A stretch of 64,000 nucleotides of DNA from NCBI GenBank assembly GCA_022749755.1, contig CM040448.1, positions 1,298,481-1,362,480 on the forward strand, given 5' to 3'. Position 1 is the stretch's first letter, and each line of letters opens with the position of its first letter. Made by a program: the position numbers and the translations under genes. The notes under the pieces were generated by a model, which was not told the origin of the DNA, searched no databases, and saw only the letters and a list, made by a program, of their open reading frames with translations. The stretch comes from Azadirachta indica. Taxonomy: Eukaryota > Streptophyta > Magnoliopsida > Sapindales > Meliaceae. Positions 1 to 15,331 of the stretch are shown here, one piece after another.

Positions 1-1168
1 GCATTTGAATTGTCACGATGGAGAATATTTAGGGCACGCTATTGTGCGATTTGAGTGGCATCGTGTACACGAAACAAAAATAATATCAACGTGATCAAAA
101 TTATAGGAAGTACTAGTACTACTGCTGCTGCTGCATGTCCACGTCATCATTCACCCATTTGGCAAATCACCTGAGCATCGACGTAAGTCAGATTCTGCCA
201 CGTCTTCTGCAGTTAATTCCCTATCCTAGGTTCAGGCTCCAGACCATAACCTGACGCAAACCCCGCCCCTGCATGCATGCAGCCATTTTATCCAAATTTG
301 GATAATAACATACAAGTCCTTATCTTTTCTATTTTTAAAAAATAATCAAGTAGTTTTTACATCTCTAACAAATAAGTCTCCAAAACGGCAAAACCTTTAC
401 TCAAACATATAGGAATCAATTTATTATTAAGTAATGTAATAATTAAAATGATGAACAAAATTCAACGTTGCAAGAATAATGTAATTATCTTCAAAAGAGT
501 TATATATATATATATATGTATCTTTTCTTATAAATAGATAAATTATTTTTTTATTTTTTTAAATATTATAAGAAAAGAATCTAAATATATCTCTCATTAG
601 TTCATTGTAAGTTAGATTTAAATTTCAAATCTCTTTTACCCCTTAGGAGATTTTACGACATAAATATATATATATATATAGACAAATTATATTTTCACAT
701 ATAGGTTTTTCAAAATTGCTACTAGAAGAACTAGAATATTTTTTAGTATTAAGATGGTACCACATTAAAATGGTGAACATTAAATAATAGAAATGCAAGC
801 TTTTCATTCAATGGGGTTCATAGACCTATCCCTCGCAAATTAAAAACATCACGTTATCATATGTGAAAATATGAGAAATTAGGGATATGAATGTTAATAA
901 GTTTCCAAGTGGAATTCCTCCCAACAAAGCCAAAGGGAGTACCTAATTCGATTAGCATATGGTGTTGTGTTGTGTTGTGTTCACATAGATCGAGAATTTC
1001 TCGAGCATGATAACGAAAACACGACGCAGAGACAGTTGCACTTCTTCACGGCTTCTAGAAAAACAGAAACATGGGCATCTCTAGTTACCCTCCATATGTA
1101 TTCCGTAAGCATACCAATACCTACATATAAATGTAGATAGACACAAGTTAATTACGTCTTCGTCATCA

Positions 1169-1201
<33 letters not shown>

Positions 1202-1210
1202 ATATATATA
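1169..1210. repeat. (CT)n/(TA)n compound microsatellite
   Basis: CT dinucleotides, interrupted once, run directly into a short TA tract. This is a typical plant pyrimidine-rich microsatellite. Confidence 0.9.
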
Positions 1211-1303
1211 ATGATACCACGTAGTCAGGCTTACATTATCAAAAAAAGGTAGCTAGGCTAACCATAAACTGCTTTCCCATTCTTAACTCTCATGTGATTC
1301 ACG

Positions 1304-1308
<5 letters not shown>

Positions 1309-1338
<30 letters not shown>
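1309..1338. repeat. (AT)n microsatellite
   Basis: Uninterrupted AT dinucleotide run of about 30 bases. Confidence 0.95.
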
Positions 1339-1341
<3 letters not shown>

Positions 1342-1549
1342 AGAAGACACGATTTTTCTTTGTACTATAATTAGGAAACACTAATAAAATCAGACTACGT
1401 ATAATTTGAGATAAGAATAAATGTGAAAATGTTTAAGAGAATCAAATGTATGGTCTTTCATAGTAATCATGAGCCTAAAAAATAATAGACACATATCTAT
1501 AATAAACATGACCGCAATTAACTACTAACTGCGTACGTAGTATTGGGTT

Positions 1550-1552
<3 letters not shown>

Positions 1553-1586
<34 letters not shown>
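1553..1586. repeat. (AT)n microsatellite
   Basis: Uninterrupted AT dinucleotide run of about 34 bases, the second of two such tracts within 250 bases. Confidence 0.95.
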
Positions 1587-1589
<3 letters not shown>

Positions 1590-3176
1590 AAGTTTGCTTA
1601 AGTAATAAACTTTGAAATTGACAAAGTCACAACATGTTGGTTCATTTTGTCAATAAAGATAAGATGCCAATACAAGAAATCAACACTCTTTTTCAAATTT
1701 ATCAAACAACCATATACACACTACACTATATATAGAACTGGTCCCCTCAATTTATATAAATGTATATAAAATTGTCAAGTGTGTGTCCATGTTATCTACT
1801 TTTGTTTAGAAAATTGTCTCCTTCAATTATGCCTTGATTTTACAAGCACCATAACTACTTAAATTAAATTGGTTATCAAACCATTTAATTACTACCCTTT
1901 TAAAATTACTTCAAAAATACATATTATTAGTTCGAAAAAGAGTAGTAAATATATATACCTCAATCTGATTACTGAAGATCGGTTTCGTTTGTGCTAGACT
2001 TTGTGAAGAATATTTTAATTAATTTGATAATTAGTTTCCTTTTATTCAATATCAAAATTAAATAAATTCTTATATATATGCATGGGAATTAATTTATTAA
2101 TTGATATATAAAATCCTTTTAAAACATTGATATAAAAAAAAGCCGGCACATTCAATTCAAATGTCACGATATGTGATAATGAGACACGTATATATTTTCC
2201 AACTCTTGTACGTCTTCCTCAAGCAAGTAATGATTATCTCGAGGATTAAGCAGAAAACTGTTTCAGAAAACCAGGAACTACGTACGCACTACTGTTCCAG
2301 AAATTAATTAATTCAATACTATTTCTCCAATTTAATTACAGCATATATGCATGCATGCCAACACCTTGCAAATTCAACAGCTACGTGTTTTAATTTTAAT
2401 GAAAATTGGTAAAAATATTATTAAAGACACTCTCTCTCGATGTAAAACCAGATAATCAGAACCCCGAAATCTGAAACAGTGTGTGTTTTCAGCAGTATTT
2501 ATACTGTTGCATGCGGCAAAAAGCTTTTTATCTTTTGAGAATAAAAACAACTCGTTTCACCAAATGTTTTGGCCATTTTTGTTTCTTAAAAAAGTTTACG
2601 TTACAATAAACACAGAAGATAAGTATGAAGTTAAGTTGCATGAGTCCAAGTACAAGCTCTATCTTTTTCCATGCCTAAAAAAGAGGAAACTAGACTGGGT
2701 TTTTTTGAATCTACATTTTTAAGAACTAACCCTTTTTGCAGAAATATTTTTGGTCATTTATATAAATATTAAGTTGAAATGGGTTTGATTTTCCCATCTT
2801 ATCCTTGTATTTTTCATCTTAAATTTTATTTGATTCTAGATGACCATTTGCTGGTTAGTAATTAATTAAGAGTCTTTTATTTACTTTTCCATTATTTGAA
2901 AATGGGTCTTATACTTTTTTGAGATTTTCAATGTTCACGAAACATATTATGTTTTTGAGATAATTATAAATATTTTTAAACATAAATTATAAAAAAGGAA
3001 AACTGGATATTGGGTAAATATCTTCGAGTTACCAGATTAATTAGTAGTTATTTTATGGTTAATGTTGATATATATATAAGTAAATTAGTAGCTAATATAA
3101 TTTTAAAATATTCTATTTTTTAGATCACAAATATATTTTTTTTGATAATTTCAGTGAATTTCCCTTTTCTTTAGCT

Positions 3177-3190
3177 TATATATATATATT

Positions 3191-3224
<34 letters not shown>
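3177..3224. repeat. (TA)n(TG)n compound microsatellite
   Basis: A TA tract with one interruption passes into a TG tract, a composition that can form non-B DNA. Confidence 0.9.
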
Positions 3225-3332
3225 ATTGTAACTTGCGTTAAAATATTAAAAGTTGTTGTCAATTCACTAATTTATAATTTAATCACAGGAATTAAAGGTT
3301 AGTGTATGCTTGAGTCAACGATGAATTTTTAA

Positions 3333-3382
3333 AATTCATAGGAGGCTTCTTTCAAAAAAAAAAAAAAAAAATTCATAGGAGG
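3333..3382 (+). repeat. 13-bp direct repeats flanking a poly(A) tract
   Basis: AATTCATAGGAGG occurs at 3333-3345 and again at 3370-3382. Between them lie only eight unique bases (CTTCTTTC) and a run of about 16 A. This is the layout of a very short target-primed retroposition: target-site duplication, 5'-truncated insert, poly(A), target-site duplication. Replication slippage is the alternative. Confidence 0.45.
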
Positions 3383-5071
3383 TTTTTGTTATGAATTTCA
3401 TAATAACTTGGACCTGCACGTATTTTAATTGAAGGTAAGGGAGTTCTTTAAACTTTCTCTTCTTTAAGCATTAATTAATGTTTTCTTTGTGATAATTTTT
3501 TGCCATTTTTGTGAAATATCCCTTTCAGAATGAGATGCATGTACAATTTGTAGTCTATTTAAACGTGAAAAATTAATATTGTTAATAATGTGATTAGAGC
3601 CTAAAACTTGTACCAAATTTGAGAACTAATAATTGATTATGATGATTCGATTTCATGCTTTGGCATTATCATGTAGCGAACATTCCACACAATCCTGGGG
3701 CTAATTTATAAATATAAAATAATTATAGCATCATAATTTTAATAAATAATAAAATTTTATCACATTCTTTGAAAGTTATGAACATGTTTATTACATTCAA
3801 ACATTAATATTTTTCACAGTATTAATTAAGTTTGAAAGTGAAGAATATTTATTAATTAGTCTCCAATTCTTTGCTGCCACGTTATTGAAAAGTATAAGTT
3901 AATGTGCCAAGGAATTCAATTAACAATTAAAATTACCAATTTTTGTTCAAATAGATCAAATCAATATATGAAATTTCCGTGATCAAATCAATTTTTGTTT
4001 CTTCTTCAATGAAATTTCCTTTTAATAACAAAAAAAAATCAAATCAATGTATGAGAAAAACATGTCATGTTAAGGCATGTACAGTAGTTGCAAGCAACAT
4101 GTCTCTAACTATATCCTCTCTCTCTATATATATACACATATATATATATATATGAATTATTATTGTAAAGTTTTCTCAGTTTCACCTCCAAATCCCATAT
4201 TTCCATAATTAGAGATCTAAAATTGCAATTAACAAGTAATTAAATCCTTAAAAAGAAGGAAAAAGAGAAACAATTCATCGCATGCCTTTTGTCATTCAAA
4301 TTTCAAACATGGTAGTAAATTAATAGTAACTTTTGAAATCATTACATGAGATTTCAAATAATTAAACAGTTCATTTTTCTTTTTGATATATTTATCATGT
4401 TTAACTTAAATATATACATAAAAATTATGTTCATAATTGGAACAAATACTTGGAATATTATTATTATGATGCACGACAATAATAAAAAAGACACTAAATG
4501 TGATTAATATATTTTAAAAGGACTTGTTGCAATCTTTTATATAAATATATATATATTATTTAGAGATTAAATCTTATTCGAATTAGTATTAATTTTTATG
4601 AAATTAACAAGTAAACCTTTTCACACATGTTTCTTAAAGCATGGAAAACAAAACAAATTCTTTTTCATTTTTTTTAATCATTGGATGCGAAGATAGATAT
4701 TCAACTGATAATTATTTTTTCAAATAGTAAAGAAATTTTTGAGTTTAAATCTTTTTCACATTAAATCTTTTTCACAACCAATTATATAATATTTTGAAAA
4801 AGAATGAAAATTAAGAAAATTGTATGTTTTGGGCAATCCAAATGTGAAAATAGATTAGTACAAAATTGGTAATAGAAAGGGCGACATAGAGCAAAGTACA
4901 AGGTCAAAAATGGAAATAAAAAAATAAGGAAAAGAATGGATAAAAATCCGCTGTTGGAAGTACAGCCCATAGAATTGAGCCAAAACATGGCCCCTGGTTT
5001 TCACTCTTCCTTCTTCAGAAACCAACTGTATTTCCCTTCCAGCTTTAACCCTAAGACCAAATCCTCCCTTT

Positions 5072-5077
5072 TATATA
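5072..5077 (+). promoter_or_regulatory. Candidate TATA box of the cysteine oxidase gene
   Basis: TATATA follows a pyrimidine-rich stretch about 340 bases upstream of the ATG at 5415. That would leave a leader of roughly 300 bases. It was chosen by position only. Confidence 0.3.
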
Positions 5078-5414
5078 CCTTCACACCTCCATTCCTTCTC
5101 CTTCATCATCAACTACTACAGAGATGCATCACTTCATATCTCTGTACTCCCCTTTTTAACTCTTTACGTCAGAAAAAAAAAAAAAAAGGAAAAACAGTGC
5201 TTTTTTACTTCAAATACGAAATTTCCCCTGTTTTTTCTTTTTTTTTCGTTGGAAGTATGTAGTTTTGGTTTTTCAAAATGCCCAGATCGTAATTTGATAT
5301 TTTTAAGAGTTTTGTGTCGTACCCATCTGGTTTTTGGTTCATTGTGTTGGCGGTTTTGCGTTAACTGCCCTGTTTTTGCGGTGAAATTGGAGTTTTCTGT
5401 GGGTAGGTTGTTGA

Positions 5415-7880
5415 ATGGGGATTGAGACCAAGTTGACGAAATCGAAAGGGAAAGACTTGAGTGAATTGCCGAAGGAAACGAAGGCCGAATCGAAATCGAA
5501 TTCGACATCGAATTCGATTGGGAGTAGGAGTAGGAACATGAGTAAGAGTAGGCAGTCCAGGAGGAACCGGCAACGACAGAAGAAGGCAACGATGTTGTCG
5601 CCGGTTCAGAGGCTGTACGATACTTGCAAGGACGTGTTTGCCTTTGGTGGGACTGGGATCATTCCCTCCCCGGAGAAAATTGAACGGCTACGAGCTGTTT
5701 TGGGTATGTGCTGATTGATTGATTAATGGTTTTTTGTGTTTGAAATGAGGTTTGATTGCATTGTAAAAGCTTTTGCACTTGTTTTTTTTTTTTTATGATC
5801 ATTTATGTGTATGTGAATATCTCTGCATTTTACATTTGTTTTGATTCTTTTATGTGTCAATTCTCTTTCTGGTTTAAATTCTCTGTCTCATTTCTTATTG
5901 GTTTTGTGATTATTTTGTAGCTGCTGTAGTTTCATCTTCTAGCAGTTTATTGTCCTTTTGACATTAATATTTTATCATTTCTGTACGGTTGGAATCTGTG
6001 CTTGGTTGTTTCTTTTATCATGTTCTTCTACTCCTTTTATTGGTGCATGTATTTTGATTTTTGCTGCTGTATTCATGCACATTTCTCTTCTTTTATATTG
6101 GATCAAGTTTAAAATTAAAATAACATCAATTTGTACCATGTGTTTCTTATGCATCAATTATTACTGTTCCTTTCTGTTTTCTTTATACTCGAGGAAAATA
6201 TGTTGTTAGATTTTGGGGTGGTATTTTGAAAATGGAAGCTCTAAGGAAGCAGGCAATGGATAATTTCATTTTGATTTATCTTCTATTTGTAATTTAGGCG
6301 TTATCTTGTAGTCTATGGGAAAGATATTGTCCAGCTCCATGCCGAGGATAAATTTTGTGATTTTTGAAGTAATATCTTCGAAAAGTTGTCCTATTCGGTC
6401 TTTCTCTTCTATTTTCCTCATATTTGTCGTCTTTGATGCTAATGAGCTTACACTATATTTGTTATTAGATGAAATCAAACCAGCGGATGTTGGCCTGAAA
6501 CGTGAGTTGCCATATTTCCGCAATAATGCTGGTAGCAAAAATCCTGCAATAACATACCTGCACATCCATGAATGTGACAAATTTTCTGTGAGTTATTTTC
6601 CTTGAGATCCTATTTGCATACTCAGGAGATGGGAAATTGCTATTATTATTTTCTGTTTGGACTCTGATCTTTCTATTACAGATGGGAATCTTCTGCTTGC
6701 CGCCTTCAGGTGTCATTCCTCTTCACAATCACCCTGGAATGACAGTTTTCAGCAAGCTTCTGTTTGGGACAATGCACATCAAGTCGTATGACTGGGTGGT
6801 TGATGTTCCTTGTGACACATCTGCTGATGTGGATTCCTCAGAAAGTAAGTTTTTTCTTCAAGTTCACCATCTCTCAATAGGAAGTCTCTGTCTTGTGTAC
6901 GTTTGCAAAAGGCTCTGGCGAATAGACTTTTAATGGAGATCATATTTGAAAGCAATGAATTCCTCTGGCACTTAAAGTTCATCACTAAATTGGCCTTTGA
7001 CCTAATTGTACAAGAAAATACCCTTGACCTAGATTTGGAATCTGATTGGACCCTAAAGTTCCAATAGCGTTAGATTGACTCCATCATTAGCCTTCTTCCC
7101 CGTTTGCAATCCATGTCACATACATCCAGGCATTTTACCTCTAGGGCTTAATTTAAATGTAGAATTGAGAGAAATTCCTGCATTAAGTTGGACTAAAAAA
7201 AGGCTTTAAGTAAACTAAGATATTGTGTAATTTCTTGAGTATTGACTCTAAATAAATAGGTGAACTTTAAATTTTGATTTGTGTAATAATCATAGTACAA
7301 CTTTCTTGGAAATGGCACATTTTGATGCTTCTGCATAACTCGTCTTTAATATCTATTTTCAAAGTAACGTATGCTGGATGCATGAAAAAATTTTCCCATT
7401 TCAACATGGTATTTTTATTCTTGATTCAGCAAAGCAGCCAGAAAAGAAGCAGCAGCCTGAAGTCCGGTTGGCTAAGGTTAAGGTTGACTCTAACTTCACC
7501 GCCCCTTGCGACACTTCCATCCTTTACCCTGCTGATGGAGGCAACATGCATTGCTTCACAGCTGTGACAGAATGTGCCGTTCTCGATGTCCTTGGCCCTC
7601 CATACTCCGATAGTGACGGTCGTCACTGCACATACTACCTCGACTTTCCATTTGCAAACTTCTCAGGTGCGACATTCTTCATTCACATTCAGAATAATCA
7701 TTCAATTAGAATAAATGAAATTCTCTGATCATTTGATTATGTCCAAAAATTCCAGTTGATGATGTATCAGTTCCTGAAGAAGAAAAAGAAAGTTATGCAT
7801 GGCTTCAAGAGAGGGAAAAACCCGAAGACTTGACTGTAGATGGAGACATTTACAGCGGCCCTAAAATAGTGGAGAAATGA
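5415..7880 (+). CDS. PCO: Plant cysteine oxidase (cysteamine dioxygenase-like thiol oxidase), PCO1/2 type
   Basis: Five exons: 5415-5703, 6469-6587, 6682-6844, 7430-7666 and 7756-7880, giving 310 residues in one frame. Plant cysteine oxidases use Fe(II) and O2 to oxidise the N-terminal Cys of group VII ERF factors and VRN2, marking them for the Arg/N-degron pathway, so they act as oxygen sensors in cytosol and nucleus. The cupin core is visible. The iron ligands are expected to be His151 and His153 in LHNHPGM and His231 in GNMHCF. PYFRNNA and the C-terminal YYLDFPF are also family signatures. The first about 60 residues are rich in Ser, Arg and Lys ([20 protein letters not shown]), a likely nuclear localisation signal that fits the PCO1/2 group better than PCO4/5. 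The start is the first ATG in the exon-1 frame. Intron 3 (6845-7429) is the longest after intron 1. Confidence 0.93.
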
Positions 7881-11365
<3,485 letters not shown>

Positions 11366-12938
11366 TTTCTTCAAGCTCATTTCTAAAACTAAATTTTCCC
11401 TCCAATTTCCTCCTTCATTTTCGAGGAAAATAATACCTCCTGGAAGATGTTCATGCACTTGTATTTGAATCACTACTGTCAGAACGTTTCAATATATCAG
11501 TGCCACCATATATGACCTAGCTAGGTGGCAATTTCGACGCAAACATTCATCTCCCCGAGTCGTATTTTGTGATAAAATAAAATATATAAAGATAAAGCTA
11601 TGCTACATTTTTATTGTTTTATATATTCATAACTTAACAATCATATTAAGGTCATGGTAATTACATGCAAATTCAAATAAGGATTTGCATCACATATTTT
11701 AGAAAGAGAGGATAGTTCTGAACTGATGCTTGCATAAGTTTCTATTTGTTTTAAGTCCAAAATCTAAATATAATTTAATTTTTATAGTTCAGATATTTTA
11801 AATGTGTTTATTTTCTATCTTTTAACACTGAAAATATGCTAATTATGTCTAAAGTAATTTAAAATTTTTAACTCAATACTAAAATCTGAAATCTAAATAA
11901 ATTTCCTAATTATAATAAATTAAAGTAGTTTTTATAGAAAATTTTTTCTTATTAAAATTTGAAATTCTCGTTTTAGGATAGTTTTGTAAATTCTATCTTG
12001 TCTGGTATATTTTTGTAAAAGTATTACATCCACGTACACTCGTGCAACTAAGTATTTTCGGAGCAACATCCGCTGCCGCGGTGGAGAGATTCGCCGAATC
12101 CAAATGCCGAACCCGCGTAAACCCAGTTTAAAAGAAACCCAAAATTTAATCTTTGATTGATGATCACTTAGTTTTACATTGCGTCTCCGAATATGTACAA
12201 GCAAAACCAAGCTTCAAAACGGATTGGAGGTTGCATTGGAAAATTTTCACCAGCAAATTTCTGAAAATTCTTGCGTTTTGTAAGGATAATTGCTTACACT
12301 CTAGCCGAGGAGTAGAAGCTGCTTCATTTTCACAGCTTAACGATTATTTTTATAATAAAAAGCAGGTATGCTCTGCGAAACTCCAAAACCACTTTTTCTT
12401 TATTCAAAATAGATGCTTTTGATATCTTATACGCTTATACTACATTTAGTGCCATGGACTTCTACTTGGTAAGGCGAAAATAAAACCTTTCAGGCTCTGA
12501 AGATAAAAAGGTATTGATAAAATAGCTTTTAGCCAACTTCCATGCACCAACCTCTACAAATTTGATAGCAACATTCAACACATGGGCATGTACTTTATTT
12601 TTTGTCCGGAATCCAAGGCTTTTGCAAACGGGAAATTGAATTATTTACAAAAAAAAAAAGAAAAAAATTATTGGGTTAGTTCTTTTTATAAACAATCAAC
12701 ATACACTTTTTTATTTACAGAGGAAAAGGGGAGAGGAAATGGGTCCATTTACAATGACTTGTGAAAACTTTTCCTAAACATTTTTGTTTGGCTTGCTAGT
12801 TGTTGCTTGTTGCTACTTAGAGACTGAGGGATTTTTAGGATAAGATTGTGATTTATCTGATTGGTGATTTAGATTAGTCCAATTGAAATCTTACATAGTA
12901 ACTCTGAAGAAGATCTCTCTATTTCTTTCTCATCATTC
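11366..12938. other. Intergenic between the SCPL tandem copies
   Basis: AT-rich spacer. A GC-richer island at about 12055-12125 and the pyrimidine/purine tracts at 12300-12420 look like old inserted DNA, but I found no terminal repeats or coding similarity. The last 60 bases form the leader of copy 2 and resemble the leader of copy 1 close to the ATG. Confidence 0.5.
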
Positions 12939-15331
12939 ATGGCTTTTTGGTTCTTCTCTTTGTTGTTGTTCTTCTTTTACTGCAAATCTTCTGCTGAACT
13001 GGTCAAAGCTTTACCAGGACAACCTGCCCCTGTTTCCTTTAAACAGTATTCTAGTTACATTGTAACAGATGCTCGTCATGGCAGAGCTCTGTTTTATTAC
13101 TTTGTTGAAGCTGAATCTGCTGAAAGCCTAAAACTTCCCTTGACTTTGTGGCTCAATGGAGGTTTGTATTTTGAAAGAATTTTTTCATCATATGAATAAT
13201 TGCATTCCGTACATTTATGTTTAAGATTTGAGTTTATAACGCTAGGTCCGGGATGTTCTTCGCTTGGTTTTGGTGCATTCATGGAACATGGTCCATTCCA
13301 ACCAGGAGCAAATGGACTCCTTAAAAAGAATAAATATTCATGGAACTTGGGTATGGTTATGATTCGGTTCATATGTTTTATTCCTGATAAACTGTTTGAA
13401 TTGTTTTTGTTATCTGTTGATGGCTAAATTTTTTGCAGTATCGAATATATTGTATGTTGAGTCACCAATTGGAGTTGGATTTTCATACTCAAATACAAGC
13501 ACAGATTATATGTTGTGGAATGACACCATGACGGGTATGCATTTTCTTCTTAACATTGGATGTATGCTTAATGAATTCATTAGTTTTTGTAATGAAGTTA
13601 TTTTGGGATAATGCAGCTATGGATAATTTGAAATTTATTGTGAACTGGTTGGAAGAATTTCCCCAGTACAAGGACTCTGAACTTTTTCTAACTGGTGAAA
13701 GCTATGCAGGTAACTATATAATAAAGTGGTTAAAGTGTTTCGTTGATATGTATATAGGGCAGATATGATCTTCCAGGATTTGATTGTTGAATTTCAACTG
13801 TGAAAGCTTATGATATATGAATGTCTGTTTTCAGGCCACTATATTCCACAACTTGCAAGCTTGTTAGTGGATTACAACAAGCAGTCTAAAATTAGACCCA
13901 TCAAGCTCAAAGCTATCGCTGTAAGAACAAATTATTTCTAAGTTTTGCACTTCTACTGAATTGTGATATTTGTACAGATAGCTTCAGTTCAATTTGGTCT
14001 TTTCTTCGTAGCTTGGAAATCCACTGCTAGACTTTGACATAAGCGTGTTGGCTGGTGATTATCTGTGGTCACATGGTGCAATATCAGATGAAACACTAAT
14101 GTTGGAGAAGACTGTATGCAATGACTCTAAGTTTCTCCGAGAATCTGTTCATCATCAACGGTCTCTGGGATGCAGCGAGGTGTTCAGTCGAGTCGCAGAA
14201 GAAGTTGGTGGTGATGTTGATCGTGGAAATTTACTCTTACCCTCATGCTTAGTCTCATTTTCTGCAGAGCAATTCAAAATCCAAGGCTTGCATGGGAAGA
14301 TGCATGAAACAATGGTATGCAAATGTAGACTATAGCATTCTATTGTCAGAACTACAGATTATGAGATTAAAATATGTACAAATCATGAGTAACTATGGGC
14401 AGATGGCTAGGAATGAAGTTAGTGGTGATTCCTGCCTTCCAGGGAGGATATTTACTTATCTCAACAAGCCTGAAGTTCAAAAGGCACTTCATGCAAATCA
14501 CGCCATAGCAACCCATCTGCCAAACGACTGGAACTTTTGTTCTGGGTGTGCAACTCTTCTGCAATTTTTTAAGTTCATTCAAGGTAATTAACATTCTAGC
14601 ATTTAGTCACCAGTGGATAAAAGAAACATGTTTTTTGCAGGACACTGTTGTATCAGGATGATAACTTAGAAATAAGCACAATACCCCTCATTTCAGCACT
14701 TATCAGGGAAGGCATTCCAGTCCTGCTTTACAGGTTTGTTTTCTCTCTTGTTCAGCTTCTGTCTCCAATATCTTTTGTTTTTTTGGTTTTCTTCAGCATT
14801 ACAATGTTGAGCTAATTATGTGTTATCTGCAAATTTTCCCAGTGGAGACCAAGATACAAAAGTACCCCTAACTCAAACAAGGATAATTGCTAATAACCTG
14901 GCTAAGGAGTTGAAGCTGATTCCCTTTACAACTTATGCTCCTTGGTATGATCATAAGCAGGTATGAAATATTGGTGCTGACAATGATTCTATACCACAAA
15001 TATGTCTTTGTGTTCTCGTACTTAATCTTGGTGATAAAAGGATTAGATTATGCCTCTTATAATAACAGAAACAAGGTCTTAAAACTTGCAATAATGAATC
15101 ATTGAGTTTGATTTAGCTTTTGCATTTTGCATTAAACTGAAAATGGTATTGCAGGTGGGAGGATGGTCACAGTCATTTGGTGGATTCAGAGATGGAAAAA
15201 ACACGACATATTTGACGTTCGCAACAGTTAGAGGTGCAGCTCATGAAGTTCCTTTCACATCTCCTTCGCAAGCTCTCACATTGTTCCGATCATTCCTCAC
15301 AGGATCCCCTCTTCCTCGACCTCATATTTGA
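12939..15331 (+). CDS. SCPL45: Serine carboxypeptidase-like protein 45 type, copy 2
   Basis: Ten exons: 12939-13161, 13246-13350, 13439-13534, 13617-13709, 13835-13920, 14012-14314, 14403-14545, 14641-14733, 14843-14960 and 15155-15331, giving 478 residues. Every junction phase and almost every exon length equals copy 1; only exons 7 (+3) and 10 (-6) differ. A signal peptide is present ([20 protein letters not shown]). The WLNGGPGCSS, GESYAG, SGDQD and GAAHEVP elements are all kept, so a full Ser-Asp-His triad is expected. The C terminus is shorter (SPLPRPHI). The pair lies head to tail with about 1.57 kb between coding parts, so this is a recent local duplication. No frameshift or stop was seen, and both copies appear able to code. 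Confidence 0.92.

Larger units (their letters stand above)
1..4900. other. AT-rich intergenic region, no gene recognised
   Basis: I see no coding exon with family resemblance here. The only longer open frame, near 2483-2722 (+), is 79 codons of low-complexity AT-rich sequence without a recognisable motif and is probably chance. The region holds several microsatellites (listed separately), homopolymer runs and a small direct repeat around a poly(A) tract at 3333-3382. The last few hundred bases probably contain the promoter of the cysteine oxidase gene. Confidence 0.6.

Noticed and set aside
1309..1586. AT dinucleotide tracts as a possible replication origin or matrix-attachment region
   Set aside because: Such tracts are common plant microsatellites and nothing else in the neighbourhood supports a special function.
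2483..2722. 79-codon open frame in the left intergenic region
   Set aside because: Low-complexity AT-driven composition, no motif, no promoter or neighbour supporting it, and the length is expected by chance in such DNA.
5164..5589. Long minus-strand open frames opposite exon 1 of the cysteine oxidase
   Set aside because: They are the complement of the repeated Ser/Lys/Arg codons on the plus strand (poly-Ser/Tyr pattern) and do not resemble any protein. The plus-strand exon explains them.
6985..7260. Odd segment in cysteine oxidase intron 3 with repeated CCTTTGACCT / CCCTTGACCT words
   Set aside because: Probably an old transposon piece, but no ends, target duplication or coding similarity could be shown, so it is not listed as a feature.
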